Shown here: one piece after another, positions 10,760 to 21,496 of the stretch
Position numbering within the stretch: the stretch's first letter is position 1
Layout of the letters: the number at the start of each line of letters is the position of its first letter
Assembly: GCA_015227615.1 (NCBI GenBank)
Contig: JAALGZ010000008.1
Location: 62,001-126,000, forward strand
Source: Labyrinthula sp. Ha
Lineage: Eukaryota > Sar > Bigyra > Labyrinthulida > Labyrinthulaceae
DNA length: 64,000 bases
Reading direction: 5' to 3'
The notes under the pieces: generated by a model
What the model was told of the DNA's origin: nothing
The model's input: the letters and a program-made list of their open reading frames with translations, nothing else
Databases searched by the model: none
Position numbers and translations under genes: made by a program

Positions 10760-13700
10760 CTCTCTAATTGTCTACATATATTCCCGCTTCATCTTCAATA
10801 CACAGCGCTTCCAAAATTGCAAATAAATCCTGGAATGCGCTTGCACTTAGAACCGCTCCGATTTCTTCTGCTACAGTAGAGTTCCCCATACAAAATTAGT
10901 CGTAGCCTGCTCCAGTACGACAATTCAATCTGATTCAAGGGAATAACGTTTCCATACACAGTTCTTTCTTCATTTCCAGACAAGGGGAAACCATCTGCAA
11001 CTAAGAACAATAAGTTTTTTTCTTGAATTATCTTCATGCCAAGTCATAATTTTTTATGTTTTCAAGATGCGCAAATGTTTGTTTTATGTGTTCAAGTCCA
11101 GTTCCACATAAATTTAACATACCCATTGCTATTACTGAGCTACAAAGATTAAACGCGATTTTCTGTAGATCGCAATACAGTTTGTTAATCTCACCATCTG
11201 TTTCAATATGCTAGGACCCTTCAATTTTTCACTTGTATTCGTGGTAACGCCAGCTCTTATAAACATTCTTTCTGTCTTGACTATTTGTTTATCAATGCAG
11301 TGACTTCTTTATCCATTTATGGTATAAGTTCTCATAACAGTGATGTAGCTATTTTCTATTTCTTTAACGAGATACATTCAAATACATTTATCCACTATTT
11401 TAATATTCTTAGCTTATATTATTGTTTCATAACTTCTTCAAATCCTGTCACACTTTCTTTCTTATGTATTTATAATAAATCTTCTACTCAAATTATTTTG
11501 AGTATGCTCTTTGCTTGCCAGTCATAAAGGATTCCTCTTTGTTCTTAACTCATACTATAGTCAACTAACATTAAAATTTCACTCAAAGCTTCATACAAAG
11601 CCTTTTTGGCTTTTTCTAAACTATACATGGATTTTGAGAATTCTTGACTTCTCTTTACCTTAGGCATTCTAGGAGGTCTTTGATAGGATCAGGCAAACAT
11701 TTTCCATCACTTTATTACAAATTAATATCGTAGTAATGTTTACCTATATTACCTTAGTTTGAAAACGTGTCGCAAATAATAGAAATAGTCTAAAGCGGCT
11801 GACTTGAGCAACTGGTGCAAAAACTCCTTTGCTTATAACTTTATATTTATTCTTTGTTTTCTTCCTTAACACTTAGTCTCATCCCTAAACTCAAGTTCAC
11901 TTAAAAATTTGTCTTTCCTTTCAATATTTGCAATAGTTGAATAATTTGTATACATACCGAGTTTCTGATTACAATTTGTATTCCAGTTTCTTCTAATGAT
12001 TTGGCTTATTTTGGATATACCTGTCTTCGTTATTTCTTATCATATCTCTACTTAATCACCGTGTAATATCAAGAGTGAATGAGGTTACCAAGATCAAATT
12101 CTCTAAATTCAAGTTATTTACAGATTGACAACGTTTTTTTAAATCATTGCCTGAAACTAAAATCTTATGCAAAATTTAATGCTTCCTAATTCTATCAACA
12201 GATACGATGTTATTGGCTATAAATTCTGAATTGTCCAATTGCCTCGATAGTTTCAATGTAAAATTTATTGGATATCTGTTTAAGTTTGTCTATTAGAAAA
12301 GCATAAAACATTGGTCTTTAGTAATGGATTTTTGAATGTATTCAGATTTAAATCTTCTTCAAATTTACTTAAAGATAACTTATAGTACTCTCTCTATATA
12401 GTATTAATATTACATGAGACTTGTCTGATAGATTCATTGATATAGTGCTTTCTCTTGAAACTACTCAGCTGTTTTGACTAAAATGCAGTTAATTTCTTAC
12501 ATAGATATCTAGTGGACACGGTCTGATCGGGTTTCATCCTTGGAAATCTTCGAATTTTATTTGTTTTTGAATTCAGTGCTAAATATTGTTTGGATTTATT
12601 ATCATTTCCATGATAAATTATCGGCGCGATGGCGAAAATCCTAATTTCTTACTTTTGACACCAAATCCTCCTGCTCCAAATTATTTTGTGTTTTATAAAG
12701 ATGATGATTTCTTGTAGTAGATCTCGCAAGAAGGCTGGTGAAGTTCCTGGAGATCTTGTCGAGAACATAGTAACAATATCTTACAACAAGTTCCTATAAA
12801 ATTCAGAAAAGTTAGACTGAAGAAAACAAACTACAGTTATTGGTACAAAATTTTAATTTTGTCTTTTAGTACAATCGTTATCAGAAGGAATATTTATGTT
12901 GGAATATTCACCTGTTATTCAATTATCATAGCAGAATAGATTTCTATATTTAAATTTTGTTTCATTCTCTGACAATAGACACTTGACTTTCATGAGAATT
13001 TTTCTTTTGAATTTCTTGATATCTCTCATAATGTCATTAGAAATTGTATAATTTTCTTAAACAGAAAAAGACACGAGTAACACCTGTAGCTATATACTAC
13101 AAAACTTACGCAGCGACAACTCTGCAGACAACACGAAAATCTTGTATATTAATGATTCTTCTTTAGATTTTTCGGTTTTCATTTATCATCTATCGATGAT
13201 TATAACAGTATCAAACAGTTTTTACAGTATTTTGGGAAATTAAGACATAACAATTCGCCAATGAAGAAATCAAATACAGATTGTCTCAGAAGAGCAAACC
13301 TAACTGCGGGGATAGTTTGATGGAAATACGACTCATTTGAGTAATAAGACGTAGTGCAAAGTTCTTCTAAGTAAAAACAGTTACCACAGAATACCAGGGA
13401 ACCTTTTTTGAGTTATTCATTTCGCCTCTACTGAGTTTGAAGCTTCGGATTGACTGGGTGGTCACTGAACATAACCTGAAACTCACCAACTTACAAGCCT
13501 AACGTTCTTCTTAGTATCCTTGCCTCCCTTTCGAATAACTGATTGTTCGATAGTTCATCCCAAGCAGATAAAAATGGACTTGGTAGTATCGGTATGAAGT
13601 GTCTCAAATGGACAATTGCCTTTTGTTGGTGATAATGTGTTTTGCTTACCTACATTATTTTTATCTTGTTTAACCATTCTTCCAGCTGAACATCAAATAT

Positions 13701-14760
13701 AAAAATTTTAAGTCATCTCGGCAAAGCCAATATTCAAGATGTATTTATTATTTAGATGTCCAAGTCTATAGTGAGAGATCTCCAAATTTTGATGTTCTTA
13801 TAATATTTCCAGCGGCCTATTATTTAGATTTTTAATAAATAGAGAGATTAGTGTTTCTCACCTCTATAATTTCTACCAACTGTTTCGTAATTCCTGTAGG
13901 TTTTCGTTCCACTCCTATTTTCTATCATTGAAAAATTTTCGTCACATTGCTGAAGGTCTGATATTATGGTTTTTATGTGTGAGATACGAAGTATTCGTGG
14001 TATAAATATGATTATATTATTGCTCAACAGAGGTTTTCATAATTCTTCGAATATATTGATGGTTTTGGTTCTTAGAGTTCAGACGGTTTGATGTTGTTGA
14101 TCTTCTCGATGCCATCAAGTAGCTCACGGTTTCTACTTACGTTTTGTATGGCTGCAGATTAGATCAATCAAGAGACACAATCTACCTTAAATCTACATGT
14201 ACACCTTTTATTTCCAATGTAAATGTCATATAGCTGGATTTATGAGTTCATTAGAGAATAATCAATACCGTTTGAGCAATGACGCAGTTATTCTTCCCTT
14301 GTTGTTCCTTCTTAAGATTTGTTGGATGCTTCATTTTCTGAAGTTTCACTATTCGAAACATATTCATTAACTAGAATATCATCAAAATTTTCGCGAATGA
14401 GGAAAACTGTAGACTGATTAAATAGGTGAGAATTTGTTCCATATAGAAAATACACATGTTGGTTGTTTTAACATTTATTCAAAAGATGGCTTAGCCCCCC
14501 ATACTTAAAGGATCTGTTGTTCCGTTCAAATATTTTTTCTCATTTATCTTGGGTTGATAGTGTTGTTTGTTGCTGAAATAAGCTTCTTTAACTTCTATCC
14601 TTACATTCTTTCTATTACTAGCTTCTAGGCATCTCAGACTGAAGTTTAACTCAACATTTAAGAAAAAATCAATAACTCCTAGTAGAGTAGTTTTGTGGGA
14701 CATGTTTTTGTTTAGATGACACATATCATCCGGTGCATCTATTAAAAACCCTTTTTTTAT
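10760..14760 (-). mobile_element. Decayed Ty1/copia retrotransposon remnant
   Basis: On the minus strand, protein motifs of copia Pol follow each other in the right order across many frameshifts and stops. A protease-like start (FLIDAPDDMCH) is at about 14722-14751. The GAG-pre-integrase motif (HYRLGHLNNKY) is at about 13740-13782, then a CxxG-K type segment (CSAGRMVKQDKNNVGKQ) and the integrase start (CPFETLHTDTT) at about 13590-13700. The reverse-transcriptase entry (GVFAPVAQVSRFRLFLLFA) is at about 11766-11834 and a 'YSLEKAKKALYEAL' segment at about 11590-11640. The RNase H connection (IAFNLCSS ... HLENIKNYDL) is at 11036-11205. RNase H itself (VADGFPLSGNEERTVYGNV; then STVAEEIGAVLSAS and IYVDN) is at 10770-11037. 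The order PR-IN-RT-RH is diagnostic of copia, not gypsy. LTRs were not found; gag remnants may extend to about 15250. Confidence 0.75.
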
Positions 14761-15445
14761 CTCATTAGGTTCCTTAGATCAATACAAGTCGTGTTTTGTA
14801 AAATGGTTGCCGAATATGCTGGAATATGATCTAAGGTTGCTATGTTGCGTGGCAATCCATTATTTTGTGAATTCGAAAATTATATAAAGCAGTATGAAGT
14901 ATGAAATCTAGCACCTGTTCTTGATGCGAGTTCGCCAAGGCAAAGAGTAAGTTGGTAATATGCTTGACAACTCTGTGATGTATCTTTACACTCTGAACCT
15001 TAATTTTCTAAGGAGCATAAATAATATTTCTCTCCCAGCGTGTCTCCTACTTCTGTACCTTCTTAACATCCATATTTTAGTTAGCAAGGAAGCCAATCTT
15101 ACAGAATTCTGGGCTCCTAATCTGTTAGAATTTTTATGTATTCAGGATACGTTTTATTTTAAAATCTGGTCTTTACCTATTGAGCCATCAGTACCTCATT
15201 TAACAAACCAAACTGCTTACTTCAGGGAACTACTTTATTTAATAGTTGCTAATTAAGAGTTAAGCAATTTCCCTGAAATTCGTAGAAGATTTGTCATCCT
15301 TCGCTAGTGTTCCTATGCCCGGAAAAGGAAACAATACAAGAACACAAGCAGCACTACCACGATGCAAATTTAAACATGTTGCAAACGATGTTGAAACTTC
15401 CATAAAGTCTTCTTCCAAAAGGGAAGTCATCCAAGTTGTCGTATA
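14761..15445. other. Spacer between TRM13 3' end and copia remnant
   Basis: Contains minus-strand fragments that could be decayed copia gag, but no motif is good enough to claim it. No other gene seen. Confidence 0.35.
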
Positions 15446-16648
15446 TCAAAATTCCCTAATAGCAACCAGAACTCTATTTTCTAGAGTTATTTCTTTTCCA
15501 ATATATTCAAGAAAATCAACTTTGTATCCTTCTTTTTCTAAATAACTTCTTCGTATTTCATCAATAAACCTCTTACATAACCACCCAACCTGTTCCTTCT
15601 CTTTAATACTCATTTCTTCCCTCCACGATCCTCCCCTTAGCAATTCTTCTTTCTTTCCTTTCTCTCCATGGCAAACTGCCCATGAACACATTAATTTCAC
15701 ATACCCAAAATCCTCCTTTGTAATGCCTCCAATTTCTTCATCTTCCCATTCCCATTCACAAAGCTGATGACAGCAAAGCGCTATACAAATAACATCAAAC
15801 TTACTTCTCATTGCCAATTTTAATCCATAATCTGTTGCAACTCCACATAAGTGTTTACTCATGGCCACACTTGTTCCTTTAAATCTATGAAAGCCTTCAC
15901 TTTTTGATATATCTAAGTCTTTTATATCTAATCTTATTCGTTCCCAATTCGATTTTTGTGACTCTTCTCTATCAAATCGAGTCTTGAAGGCCGCTCGATC
16001 TATAAGAAGGAAGTGAGAATTCTCAGCTAGATGTGGTCTTAAACCTACGGAAAACAATCCTTTGGCTGCACCAAGCTCAACCACATAACTTGGTTTATTT
16101 GTATCAATGAACTGAGAAAGAACTTTTACAAGAGATTTTACCTGTTGAGTGTGCTTAAACTTCAAAAATGTCTTTTTTTGTTTTGGGATTTCTAATTGCT
16201 TCACGTCTAGAGTTATTGAGGATTTTTTTAAAGGCCTCTGTATTAAAAAAATATTAATCTTGTATAAAATTTGATCAAATTTATGTTTTGAGAGCTTTGA
16301 AAGATCTTTTTTAACTTTGTTTCGGGTAAATGAGAAGCTGTTAATATTCTCAGAATAATATGGGTGATCTTTCTGAGATTGGATATGCTTTGCAACATTA
16401 CATATTTGGAGATGTTTTTTAAGTCTATACGTTTCTATGGAGTGAGTGGGATCTAAAGGACAAGGAACTAGGCGATTAAGGAAGTGAATCGAAGTACCTT
16501 TCGTAGCTTCTTCTGACTTGTCAGGTGTGTAGTGATTGTCACAATATTTTTTCTGGTTACATTTTGCAGATATAGGCCAAGCACAATATCCTAAGTATAA
16601 ATTATGAGTATAGTAGAACGGTTTTTCTTCTTTAGATAGTGTTTGCAT
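15446..16648 (-). CDS. TRM13: tRNA:m4X (2'-O) methyltransferase TRM13
   Basis: About 400 aa from the ATG at 16648; the frame is open further upstream to 16816, but without an ATG and running into an LTR, so the ATG start is preferred. TRM13 methylates the ribose at position 4 of certain cytosolic tRNAs using SAM. Domains in order: an N-terminal CCCH-type zinc finger (LGYCAW ... KCNQKKYCDNH, residues ~19-41), a CHHC (U11-48K type) zinc finger (CPLDPTHSI ... HLQIC, ~62-84), a basic linker, then a Rossmann methyltransferase with SAM-binding motif ELGAAKGLFS. The family hallmarks SKHLCGVATD and IALCCHQLCEWEWEDEE are also present. All expected modules are present and length is normal. The 3' LTR of the gypsy element ends 134 bp upstream of the start in the same orientation, so its native promoter may have been displaced. 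Confidence 0.93.
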   Translation of the reverse strand: MQTLSKEEKPFYYTHNLYLGYCAWPISAKCNQKKYCDNHYTPDKSEEATKGTSIHFLNRLVPCPLDPTHSIETYRLKKHLQICNVAKHIQSQKDHPYYSENINSFSFTRNKVKKDLSKLSKHKFDQILYKINIFLIQRPLKKSSITLDVKQLEIPKQKKTFLKFKHTQQVKSLVKVLSQFIDTNKPSYVVELGAAKGLFSVGLRPHLAENSHFLLIDRAAFKTRFDREESQKSNWERIRLDIKDLDISKSEGFHRFKGTSVAMSKHLCGVATDYGLKLAMRSKFDVICIALCCHQLCEWEWEDEEIGGITKEDFGYVKLMCSWAVCHGEKGKKEELLRGGSWREEMSIKEKEQVGWLCKRFIDEIRRSYLEKEGYKVDFLEYIGKEITLENRVLVAIREF

Positions 16649-16781
16649 TTGTTCTGTTTCTGAGGTCCTTTTGCCATTTACTCGTTCTATAGTTTCAACG
16701 TAAGTTTCGAGATGAATGACTTTTGGGGAGTTTCTCAAAAATCTATTTCTAGTAGATCTGACTGAGCTGTTTGCTAAGTGC

Positions 16782-17174
16782 TTTATCGGTCGACGAGTGA
16801 CTGATATTCCTAACACAAAATCCCGAAGAAAAGTGACTCACGAAAGAGTTACTTAATCCGAACAAGAAACGTAATCAAACAAGCTTTGAACAGATCTAGG
16901 AGAAACTAGATCACCAAGTTCAAACAAGATACAAATATTCCGAGGGTTTTTAAAGTTATTAATAAGATTGTTCTCAAGATATTAGGCGAAACTAATACAA
17001 CAATCAAATTGTTTACTTTATTGGTTATTATTAATTCTTAATATGGCTGGATTGGCCACTATTTTAACTACCTATTTTTACCCTAGGAAACTATGGGTAA
17101 TCCAATATTATAATATCAACTACTTATACTAATAACGTTAAACTTCACAAACTAGACAAAACAGGGTTCACACA
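16782..17174 (-). repeat. 3' LTR of the gypsy element
   Basis: 393 bp; on the minus strand it starts TGTGTGAACCCTG directly after a polypurine tract and ends ...GTCGACCGATAAA. It aligns end to end with the repeat at 26257-26649. A central block of about 100 bp (around 16940-17040) is practically identical between the two, while both flanks differ at many positions. An AATAAA signal (CCAATAAAG on the minus strand) lies in the conserved block. Confidence 0.9.
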
Positions 17175-17191
17175 TCCCCCTCCTCCTCTTT
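17175..17191 (-). promoter_or_regulatory. Polypurine tract (plus-strand primer)
   Basis: On the minus strand AAAGAGGAGGAGGGGGA abuts the 3' LTR start TGTGTGAACC, the expected position and composition for the primer of plus-strand DNA synthesis. It lies only 8 bp after the stop codon of the methyltransferase frame. Confidence 0.85.
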
Positions 17192-17199
17192 CTAAAAGA

Positions 17200-19350
17200 C
17201 TATTCACTAGTCTTTTCAGCCATAGATTTTTCAGGTCTGTAACACCCGAAAACTAAATCAGAAATTCTAGGACCCACTTCTAATCCAATTTGAATCCAAC
17301 CCGATTTCAAATTTGCACATCTCGCAAACAATTCAACCTTAAGATGCCTTTTCAAAAATATTCTTTCAAATAATTCGTATGTTTTTCGAGATTTGACTCC
17401 TTCAATCAAACGATCTGCAAAGATCACCTTTTCCTGTCTTAACAAGTTAATTTTCTCTACAATGTCACCAATTAACCTTTCCGATTTTCGAACAAAGATC
17501 AGTAAAGCCTCTGCCGAGTGCTGAAAATAATATCCTAACGATGTTCTTATCTTACCACTCGGCGCTAGCTTTATCCATTCAATGACATGAACAAGTTCAT
17601 ATCCCCTATCAAACATTTCATTCAAAGTCAATTCCCAAGTCCGATCAATTACCCAAATAGCAATGAAGGAAGCCTTCAAGGTTTCAAAATTCAAATTCAA
17701 AACTTGCGAATCGGGTTTCCGCGCATACGGAACCCTCAATCCTCTAATAGGATTCGCCTGACCTATCGCCCAAGGTGGATCCATTAATAACAAGTCCACC
17801 TTGTCTCCAGGCCACTCAGTCAAAATTGCCGACTTATATAAGTCCGCCGTAAACCATAATTTATCCCGAGGCGGGACACAAATCCTTGTCCAGAACGGAC
17901 ACCCTTCAAAACCAACCAAAACTAAGTTGCCACAAAGACGTTTAAGCGTAAAAGTTTGTACATGCTCAAATCCTATGGCAGGACTTTCCCCAGATAACTC
18001 GCACTCCACTGGAGCAACAAGTATACCTTCAATTTTTGAAACTAACTCTTTAGGGTAATCTTTGTCCAAGACTTCGTGTAGGTACCTCTTACGGCTTAGC
18101 TCTAGTGAGTATAAGAGATACGTACATTTCATCCCAGATCTCGACACCAGATTTTTATAAAGTTTAATGAAACGATCTTCACAAATTTTTACCATCGTCT
18201 CAACCTCTTTTCTCTTTCGTTCGAAAGCGTTCCTATACGATTGACTTACTCCCTCAGGACAAGTCTCCATTAGAAATGATTTCGCTGATCCCAGCGAATC
18301 AAATCTCCTATCAAATTCCAATTTATCAAGGGAAAACCTCTCCGAGGTTCCTTTTCCCTTGTCTATATCTATGAACTGACCCCTCAAGGGAGCCAAATCC
18401 ATCCTACCTAACTTTCTTTGCAAATACGAATACATCATCGCCTTCGATTTATAAGGCATATATCGCGTAAATTGCTCAAAATTTCCCATTCCAAATTTCA
18501 GAATAAGGTTCCTAATTAACTTATGATCAAAAGTTTTCCAACCCGATACAAAATCTTTTCGTCCAGGGAGTTTCCCCCAAACACTAAGATCTTCCTTATC
18601 CCTTAAGTAGTGTAGCAGGCTCGGGCGGAGTCTCCCAACCCAAGCTGCCGACACATCTATAGCAAATTTCCTATCTAACCAAGCTTGCGCCTGTTCCCTA
18701 ACCAATTTTTTCCTATTGGAAATTCGCTTTTCTCCCAAAAATTTAAGAGTAAGCTCCTTTACATCCCTATACATGGTGAGCAGCGGCTCCCATGTATCAT
18801 CTACGGGTTCGAAACCCCTCCATCTAACTCTTAAAAGGTACTCACCTTTTGAGTATCTAATCTCTAAAAACTTTTGAACTTCAAGTTCACCCCAATTATT
18901 AATAAAAACTTTCCGAAGTGAGTCATCTGGAACGAAACCATCAGGCTCATAGAAGTATAAACGACTTCCATGTACAATCTGGGTTTCCCCATTCAATAAT
19001 CTAACCCTATATACATTCGACGAGAGTAACTCGATTACATTAACTGGACCAGACCAAATCAACTTAATCTTGTTACTCTCCCTAGGGGTATTCTTTGTAC
19101 TAATTAAGCACCAGTCTCCAGGCACATATTGTATGCAAGCCTTGTCGACTCTCTTTTGGCGCTTATTCCAATAATCATTCCTTCTCCGCTTCATGAGCGA
19201 GACGTAATCAGCTACCTGACTATGCATCTCATCCAGCTCACGTCGGAACTCCATCGACAGACGATATAGGATATCCTTATCAACCCTAATCGCACCCTGC
19301 CTATCTCCAATTTTCCGATAGATTACTTTTGGGAAAAGCCTCCGTTTCAA
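17200..19350 (-). CDS. Integrase C-term + chromodomain + Myb-like + MT-A70 methyltransferase
   Basis: 716-codon frame of the gypsy pol. It is in the frame +1 to the integrase part and overlaps it by 50 bp; no ATG marks its start, so it is read either by a frameshift or as a decayed continuation. Residues 1-135: integrase C-terminal basic/GPY-like region (IKLIWSGPVNVIELLSSNVYRV). 151-207: chromodomain with aromatic cage-type residues (FLEIRYSKGEYLLRVRWRGF, DDTWEP). 258-315: a Trp/Phe-spaced helical segment resembling Myb/SANT (WKTFDHKLIRNLILKFG.GNF). 495-695: MT-A70 domain with the catalytic motif DPPW at 524-527 (DNA 17770-17781), IAIWVIDRTWEL, a 'GYELVHVIEWIK' strand, RTSLGYYFQHSAEALLIFV and the closing KSRKTYELFER...KVELFARCANLKSGWIQIG. 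This is the METTL3/METTL14/METTL4 pattern, i.e. N6-adenine methylation of RNA or DNA. Whether the enzyme is active is unknown; no stop or missing motif is seen inside the domain. Confidence 0.9.
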   Translation of the reverse strand: MKRRLFPKVIYRKIGDRQGAIRVDKDILYRLSMEFRRELDEMHSQVADYVSLMKRRRNDYWNKRQKRVDKACIQYVPGDWCLISTKNTPRESNKIKLIWSGPVNVIELLSSNVYRVRLLNGETQIVHGSRLYFYEPDGFVPDDSLRKVFINNWGELEVQKFLEIRYSKGEYLLRVRWRGFEPVDDTWEPLLTMYRDVKELTLKFLGEKRISNRKKLVREQAQAWLDRKFAIDVSAAWVGRLRPSLLHYLRDKEDLSVWGKLPGRKDFVSGWKTFDHKLIRNLILKFGMGNFEQFTRYMPYKSKAMMYSYLQRKLGRMDLAPLRGQFIDIDKGKGTSERFSLDKLEFDRRFDSLGSAKSFLMETCPEGVSQSYRNAFERKRKEVETMVKICEDRFIKLYKNLVSRSGMKCTYLLYSLELSRKRYLHEVLDKDYPKELVSKIEGILVAPVECELSGESPAIGFEHVQTFTLKRLCGNLVLVGFEGCPFWTRICVPPRDKLWFTADLYKSAILTEWPGDKVDLLLMDPPWAIGQANPIRGLRVPYARKPDSQVLNLNFETLKASFIAIWVIDRTWELTLNEMFDRGYELVHVIEWIKLAPSGKIRTSLGYYFQHSAEALLIFVRKSERLIGDIVEKINLLRQEKVIFADRLIEGVKSRKTYELFERIFLKRHLKVELFARCANLKSGWIQIGLEVGPRISDLVFGCYRPEKSMAEKTSE

Positions 19351-21373
19351 TGTATTCCCTAGTAGGATCTGTATTCAAAAACAGCAGATTAGCACTCGGG
19401 GCATCGTTCATGCCCGGAAGCTTCCTACTAGGCAAAGGAACCTCATTTACCGCAGTCATTACTGACTCGACAACGTCCGGCCACTGATCCCATTGTAATC
19501 TAAGTTCTGAAACCAAACTTCGCAAGAAGCTCAGAACTTTCCTATGAACAATTTCTACTTCCCCATTGGTCCAACTAGCATAACTCACTGCGTAGTTATG
19601 GGTAAATCGAACCTCCTTTTGTAACAGTTCAAGTAATTGGTTCGCAAAATGGGAGCCCCTATCAGTTACAAGGGTAAACTCCACCTCTAATCTCCAATAA
19701 GTATGAAACTTACTTAGAGCCCTAACTACAGTTCCTGCATCAGCTCTAAGAGCGTAATGAAGAAAACAAAACCGAGAAAATGCATCCGTTATAACCAATA
19801 TATAACCTTTAGCATTAACATACAAAAAATCAGCTACAAGAACCTCTTTAGGTCTTCTAGCCTCAGTAACCAATATCAAATTTGTTTTCATCAATTTCCG
19901 TGTCCTATTACAATGGATGCAGTTAGACCTCAGTCCAAGCATCACTGTTTCCGCTGATACCTTCGTACCATAACCCGAAGGTATTATCCACTTAAATCGC
20001 CTCACTTCCGCCACATCCTGGACTCTAGACCCATGTCTATTCGCCAAGTGAATGTGAACGAGTTGGCGCTCAAACAATGATTCGGGAATGATAATCCTTC
20101 CCTCCTCCTCAGAAATTTTTATACCATCACCCAAAGCTTCACGCTTTTGAGCATCCAAAAGCTCCTTTTCCGATATCCGCTTCCAATCTCCTTGGTAATA
20201 TGGATTCAAACACGAGATGCGATCCTTATCCAAGGCTCGCATCCTTTCATAAGTCAATTTTTCCTTTTGTTTCTTTGGAGACAATCTCAGTTCAGAAACA
20301 ATCACATCAAGTCCTACTCTAGGAACTTCAAGCTTGACTTCTTCCTCAGAAGAAATCCCCGATTTTGCCATCTGGGACGAAACCCATGTACCAATTTCGT
20401 CTAGGGATACGGCAGATTCCGTATCCACTAGAGCTAACCGACTGTACTCCTCTTCCAGACTCGGTTTCTCAATCTTTATCTCTAAACCCCCATCCGGCCT
20501 GAGGCCATGGTTTATCCCATCACTCTCATACCAAGGATTCGAGAATTCCGTAATTGACGAATCAGAATCAGAATCGGGGTGTCTATCCTTCAACGGAGCC
20601 CACCGATCCAGACCCTCATCGACTTCCACTGGATGTCTGAACATCCTCCTATAATATCTGCGTTCTCCAGACGTCAATGACAGTTGAGGTCCCAAAGACG
20701 CATCCGATTCCTTTCGGTCACGGCGTATTGCCGCTCTCATTATCCTAATGGAGGCAACTCTCTGCTTCTCTCGCTCTGGCGTAGCCGCCCAACGCGAAAG
20801 CATATCAGCAAAGACATTATCCTCCCCCTTAATATGATGTAACTCTACATCTGCTTGTTGCAGGGTCAAAACCCATCGTTGCAACCTATTCAAATGGCCA
20901 TGGTTGATCTTAGATCCTCCTTTTATAATGGCCCTCAAATTCAAATGATCCGTATACACCTGTATTGGCGTAGGATGAAAAGGTAACAGATACGACAACC
21001 TGTTAAAAGTTTTCACAATAGGGTATAGTTCCTTATGTACGATGCCCCATCTAGTTTGGGTATCTTGAAATTTCCCCGAAAAGAACATCATAGGAACTAC
21101 CCTTTTATCCAAAAGTTTTCGATTTCTTTGAGAAGTATCGGCTTGCATCAGAATCGAACTGAAGAACATGCCAGAAGCATCTGTTATTAACAACAAGTCC
21201 TGGGTTCTATCATACAGGCTCAACTTCTGCTTTGCCGCAATACTAATCGTCTTAAGAAATTTCCTAAAGGCAGCTGTGAACTCAGCTTTCCATGAAATCC
21301 TTTCATTTTTCTTTTTCAATTCCGATTTTTGACCCCTCATTTCAGGGTAAAATTCCATAATAACACTTCTCAA
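19301..21373 (-). pseudogene. gypsy pol: RNase H and integrase part
   Basis: 690-codon frame, same frame as gag and RT but cut off from RT by TGA (21497-21499) and TAG (21383-21385). Residues 60-195: RNase H with LLITDASG, KELYPIV, YTDHLNL and ADMLSR, supplying the acidic residues D65, E115, D142, D190. 200-430: a long acidic linker of no known domain. 440-490: integrase zinc finger (HIHLANRH ... CIHC). 513-607: the DDE core with VADFLY (D515), LVTDRGSHF (D571) and NGEVE (E607); the last two are separated by exactly 35 residues as in retroviral-type integrases. The frame ends at 19301 and coding continues one base later in the next frame. The isolated parts look well conserved; only the joins are broken. 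Confidence 0.88.
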
Positions 21374-21496
21374 CTCAGCTAACTATGGGATTGCCAAAGA
21401 TAACCACTGAGACAAGTGCATCATTGATGCCAGTTGATAGACATATTCCGGTCTTGGCACATCCAAGATCCATGAATAGTACTCCTTCTTAAAATT

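Noticed and set aside
16649-16816. N-terminal extension of TRM13 reaching into the LTR
   Set aside because: No ATG in the extension; the first 30 bp are LTR sequence and the residues do not match TRM13 proteins, whose zinc finger begins shortly after the ATG at 16648.
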